DNA of 26,099 bases from Methylococcaceae bacterium NSP1-2 (GTDB lineage: Bacteria; Pseudomonadota; Gammaproteobacteria; Methylococcales; Methylomonadaceae): NCBI GenBank assembly GCA_002256685.1, contig NQJH01000033.1, positions 1-26,099 of the forward strand, given 5' to 3'. How positions within the stretch are numbered: the stretch's first letter is position 1; the number at the start of each line of letters is the position of its first letter. This document shows positions 15,725 to 23,692 of this stretch, piece after piece. The translations under genes were made by a program, and so were the position numbers. Under the pieces are notes generated by a model. That model searched no databases, had not been told where the DNA came from, and saw only the letters and a list, made by a program, of their open reading frames with translations.

Positions 15725-17212
15725 ATGGAATTAGCCGTTGTTTACAGTCGAGGTCGTTCGGGCATAGAAGCTCCGTTAGTCACCGTTGAAGTTCACGTTG
15801 CTAACGGGCTACCCGCCCTTAATATTGTCGGTTTGCCCGAAGCCGCCGTTAAAGAAAGCAAAGACCGTGTGCGTAGCGCGATATTAAACTCGCGTTTTGA
15901 CTTTCCGATGCAGCGCATCACCGTTAATCTTGCGCCCGCTGATTTACCCAAAGAAGGCGGGCGTTTTGATCTCGCCATTGCCTTAGGCATACTTGCCGCC
16001 TCAGGGCAGATTCCCAGCACTAATCTCAATCAATATGAATGTGTCGGCGAGTTATCGTTAGGCGGCGATTTACGCCCAATAAAGGGCATACTACCTGTTG
16101 CGATACAAGCTCGAAATAATCACCGTAAACTGATTTTACCTAAAGAAAATACTGCCGAAGCCGCGCTGGTAAAAGGCATAGAAATCATTCCTGCGGTGCA
16201 TTTGCTAGAAATTTGCGCCTATCTTAATGGGCAAACACAAATCGCCGTGGAATATGCCCAACCTAATCAGGAAAATGCCGATGAAGGGGTAGATTTTTCC
16301 GATGTTCACGGACAATATCACGTCAAACGTGCTTTTGAAATTGCTGCCGCTGGGGCGCATAACCTACTGATGTTAGGACCACCGGGGACAGGTAAATCGA
16401 TGTTAGCGGCACGACTGCCGACTATTTTGCCGCTACTCACAGAACAACAAGCCCAAGAAACCGCCGCTATTGCGTCCATTAGTGACCAAGAGTGGGATGT
16501 ACACAACTGGCTAAAACCACCCTACCGTGCGCCACATCATACCGCCTCAGCCGCTGCGTTAGTGGGGGGTGGTAGCAATCCACGACCGGGTGAAATATCA
16601 CTTGCCCATAATGGCGCGTTATTTCTCGATGAATTACCCGAATTTGACCGCAAAGTCTTGGAAGTATTGCGTGAGCCGTTGGAATCAGGACATATCACAA
16701 TTTCCCGCGCCGCTCGACAAGTCAATTTCCCCGCACGTTTTCAACTCATTGCTGCGATGAATCCTTGCCCCTGTGGTTATTTAGGCGATAGTTCAGGGCG
16801 TTGTCATTGCACCTCAGAACAAGTCATGCGTTACCGTGCCAGAGTTTCAGGTCCGCTATTGGATAGAATTGATATGCACCTTGAAGTGCCTAGGGTATCG
16901 CATGAAGTGTTACGCAATGGCTCACCACCCGTTATTAGGGCAAGAGTAGTTGCCGCGCGTCAGCTGGCGGTTGCACGCTACGGCAGAGCCAATTCAAGTT
17001 TATCCGCCAAAGAAGTTAAACAACTGTGCATTTTATCCGCGCAAGGCTATTCATTGTTAGAGCAAGCAATGGATAAATTCGGCTTATCACATCGGGCGTA
17101 TCATCGGATTTTAAAACTGGCGCGTACTATAGCCGACCTCGCACAATCGCCACAGATTGAAATTAACCATTTGAGTGAAGCGATTAGTTATCGGAAATTG
17201 GATAGAAAGTAG
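15725..17212 (+). CDS. comM: ComM/YifB-family AAA+ ATPase (Mg-chelatase-like)
   Basis: ComM is a hexameric helicase that promotes branch migration during natural transformation and recombination; the gene is also called yifB. The 495-residue protein has the N-terminal ChlI-like domain (about 20-165, with NIVGLPEAAVKESKDRVRSA at 33-52). The AAA+ core has Walker A GPPGTGKS (218-225) and Walker B LFLDELPEF (299-307). Next are PHHTAS (270-275), a cysteine group at 347, 349, 359 and 361 (MNPCPCG and GRCHC), DRIDMH, and the C-terminal lid reaching ISYRKLDR. Length is as expected (about 500). It shares the transcript with ubiK. Presence does not show the strain is competent, since comM is widespread. 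Confidence 0.95.
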   Translation: MELAVVYSRGRSGIEAPLVTVEVHVANGLPALNIVGLPEAAVKESKDRVRSAILNSRFDFPMQRITVNLAPADLPKEGGRFDLAIALGILAASGQIPSTNLNQYECVGELSLGGDLRPIKGILPVAIQARNNHRKLILPKENTAEAALVKGIEIIPAVHLLEICAYLNGQTQIAVEYAQPNQENADEGVDFSDVHGQYHVKRAFEIAAAGAHNLLMLGPPGTGKSMLAARLPTILPLLTEQQAQETAAIASISDQEWDVHNWLKPPYRAPHHTASAAALVGGGSNPRPGEISLAHNGALFLDELPEFDRKVLEVLREPLESGHITISRAARQVNFPARFQLIAAMNPCPCGYLGDSSGRCHCTSEQVMRYRARVSGPLLDRIDMHLEVPRVSHEVLRNGSPPVIRARVVAARQLAVARYGRANSSLSAKEVKQLCILSAQGYSLLEQAMDKFGLSHRAYHRILKLARTIADLAQSPQIEINHLSEAISYRKLDRK

Positions 17213-17253
17213 CCCGCTCCTGTAATAAATTAAGCAATGCGATTGATTGGGAG

Positions 17254-17275
17254 GGTGGGCAGTTTTTTGCCCACC
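17254..17275. repeat. GGTGGGCA hairpin after comM, possible bidirectional terminator
   Basis: Inverted repeat ggtgggca (17254-17261) and tgcccacc (17268-17275) around a T-rich loop. It sits between the convergent comM and slp genes and belongs to the same short repeat family as 6856-6886. The T-run is in the loop, not after the stem, so intrinsic termination is uncertain. Confidence 0.6.
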
Positions 17276-17334
17276 GTCTGCATACAAACAAACCACAATA
17301 CGGGGAAATCATCGTATAAAATCCCTCTGCTTGC

Positions 17335-17907
17335 TTACCAGCGATAGGGATAATAACCGCCTCGCCATCCATAACGAGGAAATCCGTAATAGTAAGGGCT
17401 GTAATAACCAAAGCCGCCATAACCGCCATAAGGGTAACCATAGCCGCCATAACCATAATAGCCGTAATAATCGCTGTAATCATAAACAGGCCATAAATAG
17501 AGCGTGGTTGATAACACCAACGGCAAAGTCATGGTTCTTTGACCGATGGTGCGGTTAATAGTGCCAGTTAACGTACCCGCTACGGTAATTTCTGAATTTT
17601 TAGCATACACCAGAGGATCAAGGAAACTCGCACTTTTAACCACAAAACGTCCTTGCGGCTGTTCGTCTAACATCGGACGACCATAACTATTGAGCGGATA
17701 AAGCAATACCTGAACCAAACTGGCATTTTGTTCGTTGTCTACTTCTGCAATCACACCGCCCCAACGCACGGGTACATTCTTGTAACGATCAGGATTTTGA
17801 GTCGCATAGCTATAGGCAAGATCAAACGCAGGCGGGTTTTCGATAGTAGGCGGTAAACTAGAGCAAGCCGTCAATAACAAACAGATTAATAAAAAATAGT
17901 TTTTCAT
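17335..17907 (-). CDS. slp: Slp-family outer membrane lipoprotein with Tyr/Gly-rich tail
   Basis: Slp proteins are starvation- or stationary-phase-associated outer-membrane lipoproteins of unclear function. From the ATG at 17905-17907 the protein has 190 residues. An in-frame ATG at 17925 exists, but AAGGGG lies just upstream of 17907 with good spacing. The signal peptide MKNYFLLICLLLTACSS has lipobox LTAC (Cys15). Family blocks are PPAFDLAYS, VRWGGVIAEV (47-56), YPLNSYGRP (70-78), GRFVVKSASFLDPLVYA (86-102) and LYLWP (136-140). Residues 141-190 are a repetitive tail of almost only Tyr, Gly, Pro and Phe with a few Arg and Trp. Such tails occur in some Slp homologues and may be surface or low-complexity segments. 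It is on the opposite strand to comM and lies downstream of engB. Confidence 0.88.
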   Translation of the reverse strand: MKNYFLLICLLLTACSSLPPTIENPPAFDLAYSYATQNPDRYKNVPVRWGGVIAEVDNEQNASLVQVLLYPLNSYGRPMLDEQPQGRFVVKSASFLDPLVYAKNSEITVAGTLTGTINRTIGQRTMTLPLVLSTTLYLWPVYDYSDYYGYYGYGGYGYPYGGYGGFGYYSPYYYGFPRYGWRGGYYPYRW

Positions 17908-17963
17908 AGCGTTTCCCCTTAGCAAAAATCAACACCGGCGACTCTCAATGACCCTTATAGTGA

Positions 17964-18566
17964 TTACGACTCGCCTTTAAATAACTGATTAAGTGCGTGA
18001 TGCACTTCATCAACACCTGTTTTCTTTAACGCTGAAAATAATTGTATTGTTAATGGAAAGTTAATATCTTGTAGTTCTTTTTGTACTTGCAACAGCGTGT
18101 TTTTAGCCGCGCCATAGGTTAGTTTATCGGCTTTGGTTAATAAAATATGCAGTGGCAACTGGGTATGTTGACACCACTCCACCATTTGCCAGTCAAATTC
18201 AGTTAACGGATGACGAACATCCATGACTAAAACGATGGCGCATAAGGATTTGCGTTTTGTTAAATAGGTTTCCATTAACTCATGCCATTTTAGCTTCACT
18301 GCTATGGGTACTTTGGCATAACCGTAACCGGGTAAATCGACAAAGCGTTGTTGCTCCGTAATTTCAAAAAAATTAAGCATTTGCGTTCTGCCCGGTGTTT
18401 TGCTGATTCTGGCTAATCCACGTTGTCTAGTCAAGGTATTAATCGCACTGGATTTGCCTGCATTAGAGCGACCAGCGAAGGCTATTTCTTTGCCTAAATC
18501 GGCAGGTGTGTCTTTAAGGTGCGGGGAACTGTTAATAAATTTTGCTTGGTGGTAAAGTGGGTTCAT
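17964..18566 (-). CDS. engB: Ribosome-biogenesis GTPase EngB (YsxC/YihA)
   Basis: EngB is an essential small GTPase needed for 50S subunit assembly. The 200-residue protein has G1 GRSNAGKS (32-39), the switch I segment TPGRTQMLNFF (57-67), G3 DLPGYGYAK (77-85) and G4 TKAD (144-147). All are in the spacing of the family, with normal length (about 200). It is transcribed away from cytochrome c4; engB beside a cytochrome c4 gene and dsbA is a recurrent gammaproteobacterial order. slp lies 56 bases downstream on the same strand and may be read through, although slp has its own ribosome site. Confidence 0.96.
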   Translation of the reverse strand: MNPLYHQAKFINSSPHLKDTPADLGKEIAFAGRSNAGKSSAINTLTRQRGLARISKTPGRTQMLNFFEITEQQRFVDLPGYGYAKVPIAVKLKWHELMETYLTKRKSLCAIVLVMDVRHPLTEFDWQMVEWCQHTQLPLHILLTKADKLTYGAAKNTLLQVQKELQDINFPLTIQLFSALKKTGVDEVHHALNQLFKGES

Positions 18567-18676
18567 CGTTGTCTCGCTCAGCGTTATTAATTAAGGTAGA
18601 ATTCAAACATATAAAGCAGCCCATGAATTGTCAAAGGCTAGCGTAAATGATTAACTATTCCAATAGGGGGAATCTA

Positions 18677-19360
18677 ATGAAGAAAAAATGGCTGGCTCTT
18701 TCACTCACTCTGGCGTTTGCCAGCACTTCAAGTCTATTATACGCCGATACCGATGCCGATATTGAGGCAGGAGAAACTAAAGCCGCTAGTTGTGTCAGTT
18801 GTCACGGCGAAAACGGCAACAGCATGGTATCAACATTCCCGAAACTTGCACAGCAAGACGAGTCTTACTTACGAAAACAGTTACATGCTTTTAAAAACGG
18901 CTCGCGTAAAAATCCCATGATGGCATCAATAGCACAATCATTAAGTGATAAAGATATAATCGATATTGCTGCTTATTATATGGCACAAAAAGTGTCAGTA
19001 AACGAATTACCTGTCATGAATGATGACGATGACGATGACAAACCCGCTGTGTCAGAAGCCGATAAAAAAATAGCAATGGACAAATTACTGGCTCAAGGGG
19101 GTGACTTGTATCGCAACGGTGATTTACCCCATGAAGTCTCTGCCTGTATCGCTTGTCATGGTCCGCTAGCTGAAGGCAATGAACCTGCTGCCTTTCCTGC
19201 TTTACGTTCGCAACATGCTGATTATTTAATCAAAACATTAACGGACTTTAAAAATGGTGAGCGCAGTAATAATGCCGAAAACATGATGCACATGATTACC
19301 AAAAAAATGACGGTTGAAGAAATTAAAGCAGTTTCTTATCGTATTTCGATGATGAAATAA
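18677..19360 (+). CDS. Diheme cytochrome c4
   Basis: Cytochrome c4 is a periplasmic diheme electron carrier that passes electrons to terminal oxidases. From ATG 18677 the protein has 227 residues. This start is favoured over the in-frame ATG at 18647 because AGGGGG (18665-18670) lies six bases upstream and the signal peptide then begins MKKKW. The signal peptide ends near LLYA (about residue 23). Two heme-binding motifs are seen: CVSCH (39-43) and CIACH (157-161). Each belongs to a class I cytochrome c fold with FPKLAQQ/FPALRSQ blocks and distal Met candidates (KNPMM, ENMMHM). The two halves are joined by an Asp-rich linker (six consecutive Asp at 116-121), which is unusual in its charge. dsbA follows 23 bases later. 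Confidence 0.93.
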   Translation: MKKKWLALSLTLAFASTSSLLYADTDADIEAGETKAASCVSCHGENGNSMVSTFPKLAQQDESYLRKQLHAFKNGSRKNPMMASIAQSLSDKDIIDIAAYYMAQKVSVNELPVMNDDDDDDKPAVSEADKKIAMDKLLAQGGDLYRNGDLPHEVSACIACHGPLAEGNEPAAFPALRSQHADYLIKTLTDFKNGERSNNAENMMHMITKKMTVEEIKAVSYRISMMK

Positions 19361-19383
19361 ACGCCTAACGGAGACACTAAATC

Positions 19384-20010
19384 ATGCTTAAAAAAATTAC
19401 CCAAACCAGCTTATTAATTCTACTGTTTTCATTTTCAGCTCTATTAAGAGCAGAGCCTGTCGCTGTCGGTTACGAGACTATATCACCCGCTCAACCGACG
19501 CATGATCCCGCTAAAATTGAAGTAATCGAATTTTTTTGGTACGGCTGCCCACATTGCTATGACTTTGAACCGCTGTTAAATAAATGGAAACAAAGTCTAC
19601 CTAAAAATGTTGAGTTTATTCGTCAACCAGCGGCGTTTAATGACACATGGACTAAACACGCTAAGGCGTATTACACCGCCGATGCCTTAGGTGTGGTTGA
19701 TAAAATTCATGCTGATTTTTTCGATGCAGTGCAGAAGAAAGGCGAAGAACTAGAAACCGAAGACCAGTTAGCTAAGTTTTTTGTCGCTCACGGCGTTAAA
19801 GAAGCAGACTTTCATGAAGCCTATAATTCATTCCCCGTTGATGCAAAAGTACGTCAATCGGCCGCAATGGCAGCTCGCTACGGCATCACCGGCGTTCCTG
19901 CGATTATTATCAATGGTAAATACAGAACCAACGGTAAATTAGCAGGCTCACATGAAAAAATGATTGAAGTGATGAATCAACTGATTCAACAAGAAAGCAC
20001 TAAAAAATAA
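19384..20010 (+). CDS. dsbA: Thiol:disulfide interchange protein DsbA
   Basis: DsbA introduces disulfide bonds into periplasmic proteins. The 208-residue protein has a signal peptide (MLKKITQTSLLILLFSFSA, cleavage near LRA at 21-23) and the thioredoxin-like active site EFFWYGCPHC (Cys55-x2-Cys58). A helical insertion occupies the middle, and the cis-proline loop GITGVPAIIING has Pro172. CPHC is the usual DsbA dipeptide. The start is supported by GGAG (19370-19373), ten bases upstream. It lies 23 bases after cytochrome c4, so co-transcription is likely; both products are exported. No dsbB is in the window. Confidence 0.95.
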   Translation: MLKKITQTSLLILLFSFSALLRAEPVAVGYETISPAQPTHDPAKIEVIEFFWYGCPHCYDFEPLLNKWKQSLPKNVEFIRQPAAFNDTWTKHAKAYYTADALGVVDKIHADFFDAVQKKGEELETEDQLAKFFVAHGVKEADFHEAYNSFPVDAKVRQSAAMAARYGITGVPAIIINGKYRTNGKLAGSHEKMIEVMNQLIQQESTKK

Positions 20011-20038
20011 TTCTCACCAATCAACAGATCTGAGACCC

Positions 20039-20059
20039 CTGAGGTTTTAAAAACCTCAG
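20039..20059. terminator. Hairpin between convergent dsbA and GH17 genes
   Basis: Perfect 9-bp stem ctgaggttt (20039-20047), loop taa, aaacctcag (20051-20059), in the gap between two convergent genes. The stem has no clean U-tract after it on either strand, so the terminator call is mainly from position. Confidence 0.45.
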
Positions 20060-20080
20060 CGGTCACTGTTACGCTCTAGT

Positions 20081-21769
20081 TTATTTCTTACCCTCACCAA
20101 TCAATAACGGCAAAGCTAGCACCGTTAACGAAGCCAACCAACCCAATAATTGACAATTAGTTAGGGTGAACGAGAGGCACACACGCAGTCTTGTCCAAAA
20201 CTCAGGCTGTTCAGTGATTAAATCACGGCTCATCATAAACGCGTGGGTTTCGCCGACAATTAATGCTAAACCGACCAATAACAATACCCCGCCTATTAGT
20301 TTATTTTGCATGGTTTTGGGATTAATGTCGCCTATAAGCTGATTTATACTCATTGTATGCCATGTCCAGCGGGACTCAGCAACAGCGCGTACCACCATTA
20401 AGCCCACTAGCCCGAACACAGGAATATAAGTCGCTACGGTTGGAAAACTCAAATAACGCCCTTCCATTGCCAGTTGATAGGTTTGATACACGGCAAACAC
20501 AGTAACAAGACAATAAAGTGTACATAAAACTTCACTAAATTTCAGGCTACTGGTTTGATTAGCCAGCATGGTATAACTGCGGCGCATGATTAAACCGCCT
20601 AATAATATATTTAATCCTACGGTAACCAAGGTTTGTAAGCGTTGGCTATCGCTATAACTGGTATACCACAGCGTGTGCATTTGACTGACTAACAGCACTG
20701 ACAACACTTGTAAAAGCCCCAGAAAAACCAGCAAGCGTACAGAAGGTAAACTTTGTAATGCTTGCCAATAACGTAAGGTGACAATCAGAAAAATAATGAT
20801 GGAGGCAATGAGTCCTTTGTACCATTGTGGATTTTCGTACACTGCACCCGTCAACGGAAACACTTCCTGCCTATCCATTGAATAAAGCCCCCAGTTTGCA
20901 CCGACTACGCCTTCAAAGGCACTTTTCCACGGCTGATTAAAGGCTTCCACAATGTTGTAATCAAAGCCATTATCATTGGCGACTTTAATTAACGCCCGAA
21001 TGAATTTAGCTTCATTGACTACGCTAGGCACTGACCAACCACGTTGCCGACCTGCACCTGGCCAACCTGATTCACCAATCAGTATCGGTTTATTCGGGCT
21101 AATAGCATCAGCTTGTTGGCGCACATTTTTAACAATGCGTTGGATGTGGTCTGGGGCTTCTTCTACCGTAATTGGTCTGTCTTCCCAATACGGCAAAATA
21201 TGGATAGTAATAAAATCTACTTCTTTGATGAGTTGCGGATATTTCATGTACATTGACCAAACATCGGCGTAGGAAACGGGTTGTTTCACCGAACGCTTTA
21301 CTTCACGAATATAGCCAATCAGTTGGTCTACTTGCAAATCGCCGCGTAACAAGACTTCGTTACCCACTATCACCCGTTTAACCACATCGGGATGCGCGTT
21401 TGCAGAGCGTATCAATTCAGCGATTTCTATTTTATTTTTATCTTTTGAGGGATTAAGCCACGCGCCTTGTAGCATCGTCACCCCGTGTTTTTTTGCCAAT
21501 TCAGGAATGGCGGGCATACTGCCTTCCGCACTGGCGTAAGTACGAATATTATGGGTTTTTTGACCCATCAGCGTTAAATCAGCGTCAATTTGTTCAGGCG
21601 TTGGAAATAGACCCTGCACCGGTCCTTGCCCTTCTCGAAACGGCGCGAACGATAAACTTTTCAGCTTACCTTCAGGTACATCCAGCCCCACATCTTGAGG
21701 CAAATTAGTCAGCCACATTCCTAAGCTATTCAGCACAATAATTAATACAGCAAATGAAATAATTCTCAT
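20081..21769 (-). CDS. Membrane-anchored glycoside hydrolase family 17-like protein (beta-1,3-glucan active)
   Basis: The 562-residue protein starts with a membrane segment (about 3-22), then carries a GH17-like TIM-barrel domain (about 38-310) on the outside. The candidate acid/base Glu138 lies in VGNEVL and the nucleophile Glu233 in IGESGWPG, the two standard GH17 motifs. Supporting blocks are NIRTYAS (74-80), ITIHILPYW (187-195) and EAFNQPWK (275-282). The second half (about 319-562) has roughly seven hydrophobic membrane segments. Proteins of this type hydrolyse or transglycosylate beta-1,3-glucan, and related domains are linked to glucan or exopolysaccharide processing; the true substrate is not evident. 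No glycosyltransferase lies beside it. The stop is close to dsbA on the other strand. No Shine-Dalgarno is visible. Confidence 0.85.
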   Translation of the reverse strand: MRIISFAVLIIVLNSLGMWLTNLPQDVGLDVPEGKLKSLSFAPFREGQGPVQGLFPTPEQIDADLTLMGQKTHNIRTYASAEGSMPAIPELAKKHGVTMLQGAWLNPSKDKNKIEIAELIRSANAHPDVVKRVIVGNEVLLRGDLQVDQLIGYIREVKRSVKQPVSYADVWSMYMKYPQLIKEVDFITIHILPYWEDRPITVEEAPDHIQRIVKNVRQQADAISPNKPILIGESGWPGAGRQRGWSVPSVVNEAKFIRALIKVANDNGFDYNIVEAFNQPWKSAFEGVVGANWGLYSMDRQEVFPLTGAVYENPQWYKGLIASIIIFLIVTLRYWQALQSLPSVRLLVFLGLLQVLSVLLVSQMHTLWYTSYSDSQRLQTLVTVGLNILLGGLIMRRSYTMLANQTSSLKFSEVLCTLYCLVTVFAVYQTYQLAMEGRYLSFPTVATYIPVFGLVGLMVVRAVAESRWTWHTMSINQLIGDINPKTMQNKLIGGVLLLVGLALIVGETHAFMMSRDLITEQPEFWTRLRVCLSFTLTNCQLLGWLASLTVLALPLLIGEGKK

Positions 21770-21822
21770 AGAGTCAAGTAGGTAGTTAAAAAATTTTGGA
21801 GTTTGGCGTGACGATTAAGTGT

Positions 21823-23133
21823 TTAATCGGTTATTTCTGTCCATTCGCATTTTTCTTTGACTAGCGGTGCAGCCTGTTTATTACCGATTCCTTTGGCAAT
21901 CATAGCGATAACGCGGTCATCTTTGGTATAACCCAAATGCGCTTCCATTGGACTGGCGAATTTACCCATACCAAACGCATCCATTACTTTTGCGACATTA
22001 ATATTAACGTTAGTGATATTAATGCACAGTCTGGAATCTAAATATTTTTCGTTAAAATTATGCGGAATTGCATAACTTAATAGATCATTCGGATCACTAA
22101 AAGCCACGATAGCGGTTTCATTGAACAAACGTGATGAATACCGTGAACCATTGGCAAGACAATAATCGGCTTTTTGCCCTGCGATTTCGGGCAGTTCTCT
22201 ACCTAATTGCAACATCGGCAATTGATTGGACAGCATAAAAATCTGAATCTTTTTTTGCTGTAACAGTTGCCGCATTCTAGCGGGCGGAGTGACATCGTAG
22301 CTAGTCGTTGAATATTTTTTTGGATTTTCTAACACTGATGCTAAACGCTGTAGCCCATCAATAGTGATGCGACTGCCTAAACTGTGAGAGACAAAAATAA
22401 AATCATCTTGGTTAGTATGTTCACTAAAACTATCTGTTGTTGCACAAGCAACGCGACTATCATTCGGTAATTGATCCCAGCCGTCTTTACCCATCCAGCA
22501 AAAAGACTGTGAAAAAGCTCTTAAAATCTGTACTCGCGTATCGCCCAAATAAATAATAGGATCAGGACCGGTATCATTGCCAAATTTTTTCAACATATCA
22601 TTAACTTCGGCACGTTTATACGAATATTCGCCCGAATTATCAAAACCTAACAGTTCTTTTTGAGCGCGAGTAATTTCCGACCACGTTAATTCATAAAATA
22701 ATAATTCCTTACTCTCATCCGCATTTTGTAACCGAGTAACTCGCAAATTGCCGAGATTTGTTTCAAGTGCTAAAGGTGAGACTAGCTGTATGTCTTTATA
22801 AGTGCTGGATTTAGCCGTTACACCTAATTCTTTCGCTAATTTTTCCAAGAATTCGGTCGAATAACCGGGCAATCTGTCACCAACGCCGTGAACCATCAAC
22901 ACTTTGGTTTTGCCGTGTTTTTTTAGCAAACTAGGTGCGATACCGACAAAAGGCTTGCCGCGTACTTGGCAAATGCGCGTATCTTCGCTATCGGTTTTTT
23001 CCATAACCGCTTCTGCAATACCTTTTCCGAAACTGGCACAGCCCGATAAAACCACAGACAATGACAGCGATAAGGGCAGCAAGCCTTTTTTTAGTGTTGA
23101 TAGTTTCATTGTTCTATTCATAAAATTGGTCAT
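21823..23133 (-). CDS. Lipoprotein with alpha/beta-hydrolase motifs, function unknown
   Basis: I cannot place this 436-residue protein in a named family. It has a lipoprotein signal (from Met9: MKLSTLKKGLLPLSLSLSVV, lipobox LSGC, Cys32 counted from the longest start). It also carries hydrolase-like motifs: VHGVGDR at 81-87, nucleophile elbow SHSLGS with Ser251, a candidate acid (FSDPNDLLSYA) and a possible base (EAHLGY). That suggests an envelope-attached esterase, lipase or acyl-hydrolase. Start choice is uncertain among ATGs at 23133, 23121 and 23109; the last gives a typical lipoprotein N-terminus, but none has a clear ribosome site. It is preceded on its 5' side by a strong hairpin (23151-23176) and is 53 bases from the GH17 gene on the same strand, so the pair could be co-transcribed. 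Confidence 0.8.
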   Translation of the reverse strand: MTNFMNRTMKLSTLKKGLLPLSLSLSVVLSGCASFGKGIAEAVMEKTDSEDTRICQVRGKPFVGIAPSLLKKHGKTKVLMVHGVGDRLPGYSTEFLEKLAKELGVTAKSSTYKDIQLVSPLALETNLGNLRVTRLQNADESKELLFYELTWSEITRAQKELLGFDNSGEYSYKRAEVNDMLKKFGNDTGPDPIIYLGDTRVQILRAFSQSFCWMGKDGWDQLPNDSRVACATTDSFSEHTNQDDFIFVSHSLGSRITIDGLQRLASVLENPKKYSTTSYDVTPPARMRQLLQQKKIQIFMLSNQLPMLQLGRELPEIAGQKADYCLANGSRYSSRLFNETAIVAFSDPNDLLSYAIPHNFNEKYLDSRLCINITNVNINVAKVMDAFGMGKFASPMEAHLGYTKDDRVIAMIAKGIGNKQAAPLVKEKCEWTEITD

Positions 23134-23150
23134 TGTAATGGCATTATTGC

Positions 23151-23176
23151 AACAGACTGAGTTTTTTCAGTCTGTT
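23151..23176. other. Perfect 10-bp hairpin in the 5' region of the lipoprotein gene
   Basis: aacagactga (23151-23160), loop gttttt, tcagtctgtt (23167-23176). It lies 18 bases upstream of the first possible start of the minus-strand lipoprotein, so it would be in its leader or promoter. On the plus strand it looks like a terminator (stem followed by tt), but no plus-strand gene ends here. It could be a leader structure or an operator; the sequence alone does not decide. Confidence 0.5.
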
Positions 23177-23325
23177 TTCCCTATTGCCGTGTTGCTAATC
23201 GGGCTTTCATTCTGGAGTATAGTAACGATAAATGGTATATTTCAAAGCAAGAACCTGCTCGCTGTTGTATCCCACGCAGCGAGTATTTCAACAAAAAATA
23301 GTAATAAAATGACTAGGAGAAAAAT

Positions 23326-23625
23326 ATGGGTTTAAATTGGTTTGATGCTGCAACAGCCAAAGAATTTGGCACTGCACTGGCAGTTTTTTTTATTGAAAAA
23401 ATACCCGTTAATAGTCAAGTAGTCGATGATAAACAGTTTGCCCGCACAACCAAAAAAGTGTTAACAGCCATGACGCTAAAAATAATAGAATTTAACAAAA
23501 ACAATAGCTTAAACATCTATAAGCGGGCGCAACTCGGCAATGCTTTCAAATGGAAATTGAAAAACGAGGGTTACTCTTCTGCATACATAGACGATTTGAC
23601 CATGTGGTTAATGAAGCAGATTTAA
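23326..23625 (+). CDS. Hypothetical protein, 99 aa, family not recognised
   Basis: I do not recognise this protein. It has 99 residues, basic, with a hydrophobic stretch at about 16-24 (TALAVFFIE) too short and charged to be a sure membrane segment, followed by Lys-rich amphipathic helices. It has no signal peptide or Cys. The start is well supported by AGGAG (23313-23317) eight bases upstream of the ATG, the best ribosome site in this part of the window. The gene is isolated: a 192-base gap with the 23151 hairpin lies before it, and a 13-bp stem hairpin begins 17 bases after its stop. Neighbours are a divergent lipoprotein gene and, after 608 bases, hsdR. A short basic helical protein near a restriction locus could be many things; no function is assigned. 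Confidence 0.75.
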   Translation: MGLNWFDAATAKEFGTALAVFFIEKIPVNSQVVDDKQFARTTKKVLTAMTLKIIEFNKNNSLNIYKRAQLGNAFKWKLKNEGYSSAYIDDLTMWLMKQI

Positions 23626-23641
23626 CACCGGCGAAAGTTTT

Positions 23642-23674
23642 ACAGATAACAGCTTGTTAAAAGCTGTTATCTGT
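23642..23674 (+). terminator. 13-bp stem hairpin after the 99-aa gene
   Basis: Perfect inverted repeat acagataacagct (23642-23654), loop tgttaaa, agctgttatctgt (23662-23674), starting 17 bases after the stop. A short T-containing run (ttaat) follows. Likely terminates the small gene, though the stem is AT-rich. It could instead be part of the repeat cluster that follows. Confidence 0.55.
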
Positions 23675-23692
23675 TTAATAACAAGGTAGTGA

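Noticed and set aside
20013..20104. 12-bp direct repeat ctcaccaatcaa (20013-20024 and 20093-20104) as an attachment site or target duplication
   Set aside because: Only 68 bases lie between the copies, holding just a hairpin; there is no integrase or element, and the second copy is in the end of the GH17 gene. Probably chance or a tiny local duplication.
23257..23283. Inverted repeat ctcgctg / cagcgag upstream of the 99-aa gene as an operator
   Set aside because: Seven-base arms with a 12-base gap are common by chance, and nothing else supports it.
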